Below are positions 5,142 to 7,395 of a DNA stretch of 7,395 bases, piece by piece. The translations under genes were made by a program, and so were the position numbers. Numbering within the stretch: the stretch's first letter is position 1; every line of letters starts with the position of its first letter. The stretch lies in NCBI GenBank assembly GCA_030690515.1, contig JAUYGP010000196.1, forward strand, positions 1-7,395, in the 5' to 3' direction. The notes under the pieces are model-generated. The model was given only the letters and a program-made list of their open reading frames with translations. It was not told the DNA's origin and did not search any database. The stretch is from Giesbergeria sp. (GTDB taxonomy: Bacteria; Pseudomonadota; Gammaproteobacteria; Burkholderiales; Burkholderiaceae_C).

Positions 5142-7121
5142 ATGTTGTACCCCCAGGAATTTGATGTGATCGTTGTCGGCGGTGGCCATGCAGGGACAGA
5201 GGCCGCGCTGGCTGCTGCGCGCATGGGAAGCAAGACGCTGCTGCTCACGCACAACATCGAGACGCTGGGGCAGATGAGCTGCAACCCGAGCATCGGTGGT
5301 ATTGGTAAGGGCCACCTGGTGAAAGAGGTGGACGCGCTGGGGGGCGCCATGGCGCTGGCCACGGACGAGGCGGGTATTCAGTTTCGCATTTTGAACAGCA
5401 GCAAAGGTCCCGCGGTGCGCGCCACGCGCGCGCAGGCCGACCGGATTCTGTACAAGGCGGCCATTCGCCGCATGCTGGAAAACCAGCCGAACCTGTGGTT
5501 GTTCCAACAGGCGGTGGACGACCTGATGGTGGAGGGCGATCGGGTGGTGGGTGCCGTCACGCAGGTGGGTATCCAGTTCCGCAGCCGCACGGTGGTGCTG
5601 ACGGCAGGCACTTTTTTGGACGGCAAGATCCATGTAGGGCTGAACAACTATGCCGCAGGCCGCGCGGGCGACCCGCCCGCAGTGAGCCTTTCGAGCCGAC
5701 TCAAAGAGCTGAAGTTGCCGCAGGCACGCCTGAAGACCGGCACGCCGCCCCGGCTGGATGGGCGCAGCATTGACTTCTCAAAGTGCACCGAGCAGCCCGG
5801 CGACGGCATGCCTGGTGGCGTGAATGAGGGCACGGTGCCCGTGTTCAGCTTCATGGGCAATGCAGCCATGCACCCACGCCAGATGCCCTGCTGGATCACC
5901 CACACCAACGAGCGCACGCACGACATCATCCGCAGCGGCTTTGACCGTAGCCCCATGTTCACCGGAAAGATCGAGGGCGTGGGCCCGCGCTATTGCCCGA
6001 GCGTGGAAGACAAGATCAACCGTTTTGCCGACAAGGACAGCCACCAGATTTTTCTGGAGCCTGAAGGCCTGACGACCCACGAGTTCTACCCCAACGGCAT
6101 CAGCACCAGCCTGCCGTTCGACATCCAGTACGCACTGGTGCGCAGCATGCCGGGGCTGGAGAACGCGCACATCCTGCGGCCCGGCTACGCCATTGAGTAC
6201 GACTACTTTGACCCGCGCGCGCTCAAGAGCAGCTTCGAGACGCGGCAGATCCAGGGCCTGTTTTTTGCAGGCCAGATCAATGGCACCACGGGCTACGAAG
6301 AGGCCGCTGCCCAGGGCTTGTTTGCCGGTACCAACGCTGCGCTGCAATGCCGGGGCGAGGCGGCCTGGCTGCCGGGGCGTGATGAGGCCTACCTCGGTGT
6401 GCTGGTGGATGACCTTATTAACAAGGGCGTGACCGAGCCCTACCGCATGTTCACCAGCCGGGCAGAGTTTCGGCTGCAATTGCGTGAAGACAATGCCGAC
6501 ATGCGCCTCACTGACGCGGGGCGGCGTATGGGGCTGGTGGATGATGCGCGCTGGGATGCTTTCAGCCGCAAGCGCGATGCCGTAGTGCTTGAGACCGAGC
6601 GCCTCAAGGCCACCTGGGTGAATCCGCGCAACCTGCCTGCGGCAGAGTCTGAGCGGGTGCTGGGTAAAAGCATTGAGCATGAGTACAACCTGTTCGAGTT
6701 GTTGCGCAGGCCTGATGTGGGCTATGCCAACCTGATGTCGCTCGACGGCGGTAAGCACGCATCGTCTGATGTTTCACGTGAAACACTGGGCGCGTTGAGT
6801 GAGTCTGTGGTGGAGCAGGTGGAGATCGCCGCCAAGTATTCAGGCTACATCGATCGCCAGAAGGGCGAGGTGGAGCGTGCAGCACATTTCGAGAAGCTGC
6901 GTCTGCCGGTCGATCTCGACTACATGCAGGTGACGGCCCTGAGTATCGAAGCGCGTCAGGTCCTCAGCCGCCAGCGGCCCGAAACGCTGGGCCATGCATC
7001 GCGCCTCACCGGCATCACCCCAGCAGCGATCTCGTTGTTGATGGTGCATCTTAAAAAAGGTGCTCCCAAGGGGTTTGCCCAAGCACAGTCGGGTGAGTCG
7101 GATGGCGAGGTGACGGCATGA
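5142..7121 (+). CDS. mnmG: MnmG (GidA), tRNA U34 carboxymethylaminomethyl modification enzyme, FAD subunit
   Basis: MnmG works with the GTPase MnmE to install the (carboxymethyl)aminomethyl group at C5 of wobble uridine 34 in certain tRNAs, using FAD, NADH and methylene-tetrahydrofolate. The product is 659 residues. It has an N-terminal FAD-binding GGGHAG (13-18), C47 in MSCNPSIGG, and both GidA signatures: GPRYCPSVEDKINRF with C285, and AGQINGTTGYEEAAAQG. The C-terminal MnmE/tRNA-binding part contains the GITPAAISLLMVHLKK block near the end. C47 and C285 correspond to the two conserved cysteines (47 and 277 in E. coli). The start at 5142 is set by GGAG and by MLYPQEFDVIVVGGG, where the FAD strand begins at once. 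Residues 543-548 (DVSRET) are encoded by a perfect parS, in a segment between LRRPDVGYANLMSL and EQVEIAAKYSGYI that seems about ten residues longer than in E. coli. The gene overlaps rsmG by four bases, indicating an operon. Confidence 0.97.
   Translation: MLYPQEFDVIVVGGGHAGTEAALAAARMGSKTLLLTHNIETLGQMSCNPSIGGIGKGHLVKEVDALGGAMALATDEAGIQFRILNSSKGPAVRATRAQADRILYKAAIRRMLENQPNLWLFQQAVDDLMVEGDRVVGAVTQVGIQFRSRTVVLTAGTFLDGKIHVGLNNYAAGRAGDPPAVSLSSRLKELKLPQARLKTGTPPRLDGRSIDFSKCTEQPGDGMPGGVNEGTVPVFSFMGNAAMHPRQMPCWITHTNERTHDIIRSGFDRSPMFTGKIEGVGPRYCPSVEDKINRFADKDSHQIFLEPEGLTTHEFYPNGISTSLPFDIQYALVRSMPGLENAHILRPGYAIEYDYFDPRALKSSFETRQIQGLFFAGQINGTTGYEEAAAQGLFAGTNAALQCRGEAAWLPGRDEAYLGVLVDDLINKGVTEPYRMFTSRAEFRLQLREDNADMRLTDAGRRMGLVDDARWDAFSRKRDAVVLETERLKATWVNPRNLPAAESERVLGKSIEHEYNLFELLRRPDVGYANLMSLDGGKHASSDVSRETLGALSESVVEQVEIAAKYSGYIDRQKGEVERAAHFEKLRLPVDLDYMQVTALSIEARQVLSRQRPETLGHASRLTGITPAAISLLMVHLKKGAPKGFAQAQSGESDGEVTA
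6770..6785. promoter_or_regulatory. parS, perfect consensus ParB binding site inside mnmG
   Basis: TGTTTCACGTGAAACA is the exact 16-bp palindromic parS consensus for chromosomal ParB/Spo0J/Noc-type partition proteins. It lies fully within the mnmG reading frame, spanning the codons for Asp-Val-Ser-Arg-Glu-Thr (residues 543-548). parS sites cluster near the replication origin and are bound by ParB, whose gene in many bacteria follows gidA-gidB-parA. The chance of an exact 16-mer in this window is very small, and the gene context fits. Confidence 0.95.
7107..7110 (+). promoter_or_regulatory. Shine-Dalgarno for rsmG
   Basis: GAGG lies seven bases before the ATG at 7118, inside the last codons of mnmG. 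With the ATGA overlap this suggests translational coupling of the two genes. Confidence 0.65.
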
Positions 7122-7395
7122 ACGACGCATTGCAAAACCGACTGCAGACGGGTGCCGAGGCCTTGGGGTTGGCACTGGAGGCCGCGCAGCTCACGCTGTT
7201 GATGGATTTTTTGGTCTTGCTGCAGAAATGGAACAAGGTCTACAACCTGACCGCCGTGCGCGACCCCGAAGAGATGCTGACGCACCACCTGCTCGATAGC
7301 CTGGCCGCTGTGCTGCCGCTGCAACGGCATGTGGCGCAGGCGGGTTTGGTGGCGCCGGTGCGCCTGCTGGATGTGGGCTCTGGCGGCGGGCTGCC
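7118..7395 (+). CDS. rsmG: RsmG (GidB), 16S rRNA m7G527 methyltransferase (3' end outside window)
   Basis: RsmG methylates N7 of G527 (E. coli numbering) in 16S rRNA using S-adenosylmethionine; loss of the enzyme gives low-level streptomycin resistance in several bacteria. Ninety-two full codons are visible before the window ends, and the frame is open throughout. Family marks are FLVLLQKWNKVYNLTAVRDP (31-50), the HHLLDSLA block at 56-63, and the start of the SAM-binding loop LLDVGSGGGLP at 83-93, all at the usual positions for a GidB of about 210-220 residues. The ATG overlaps the mnmG stop by four bases and has a good GAGG, so it is read as the second gene of the mnmG operon. The usual next genes, parA and parB, would lie beyond the right edge. 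Confidence 0.95.
   Translation, partial: MNDALQNRLQTGAEALGLALEAAQLTLLMDFLVLLQKWNKVYNLTAVRDPEEMLTHHLLDSLAAVLPLQRHVAQAGLVAPVRLLDVGSGGGL

Noticed and set aside
5778..6758. Minus-strand open frame antisense to mnmG (326 codons)
   Set aside because: It has no family motif, and the opposite strand carries uninterrupted MnmG signatures throughout.

Overview
The window looks like chromosomal DNA from a high-GC betaproteobacterium, most likely of the Comamonadaceae (Acidovorax-like). This rests on the GC-rich coding style, the mnmG-rsmG order, ParB-type parS sites, and an AT-rich palindromic repeat with a GCTAGCGCTT / AAGCGCTAG core that I recall as common between genes in that family. The assignment is from memory and motif reading, not from a database search.

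Layout, left to right. Positions 1-1520 (+) hold the 3' part of dabB, a NuoL/MrpA-like membrane subunit. It overlaps dabA (1517-3988, +) by four bases. DabA is a DUF2309 protein with a complete beta-carbonic-anhydrase-like zinc site. Together they form a DAB inorganic carbon accumulation complex that takes up CO2/bicarbonate. On the minus strand, a small cysteine-cluster protein of the YkgJ family (3972-4229) converges on dabA and overlaps its 3' end by 17 bp. Upstream of it on the same strand is a flavodoxin-like NAD(P)H-dependent FMN reductase (4298-4885). A 44-bp palindromic repeat lies in the gap between those two genes. A 256-bp divergent spacer follows. It carries a near-consensus parS and leads into mnmG (5142-7121, +), the tRNA wobble-uridine modification enzyme. 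mnmG carries a perfect 16-bp parS inside its reading frame and overlaps rsmG (7118 to the window edge, +), a 16S rRNA methyltransferase, by four bases.

How it fits together. mnmG-rsmG (gidA-gidB) followed by parA-parB is a classic origin-proximal cluster, and two parS sites 1.8 kb apart agree with this being the ParB loading region. The dab operon is an accessory carbon-supply module next to that core block. No RuBisCO, carboxysome gene or regulator is visible, so the window does not show whether it serves autotrophy or bicarbonate supply during heterotrophic growth. I found no tRNA, rRNA, CRISPR array or transposase, and no clearly undescribed multi-gene system. The most noteworthy signals are the parS pair, the coding parS in particular, and the palindromic repeat beside the cysteine-cluster gene.
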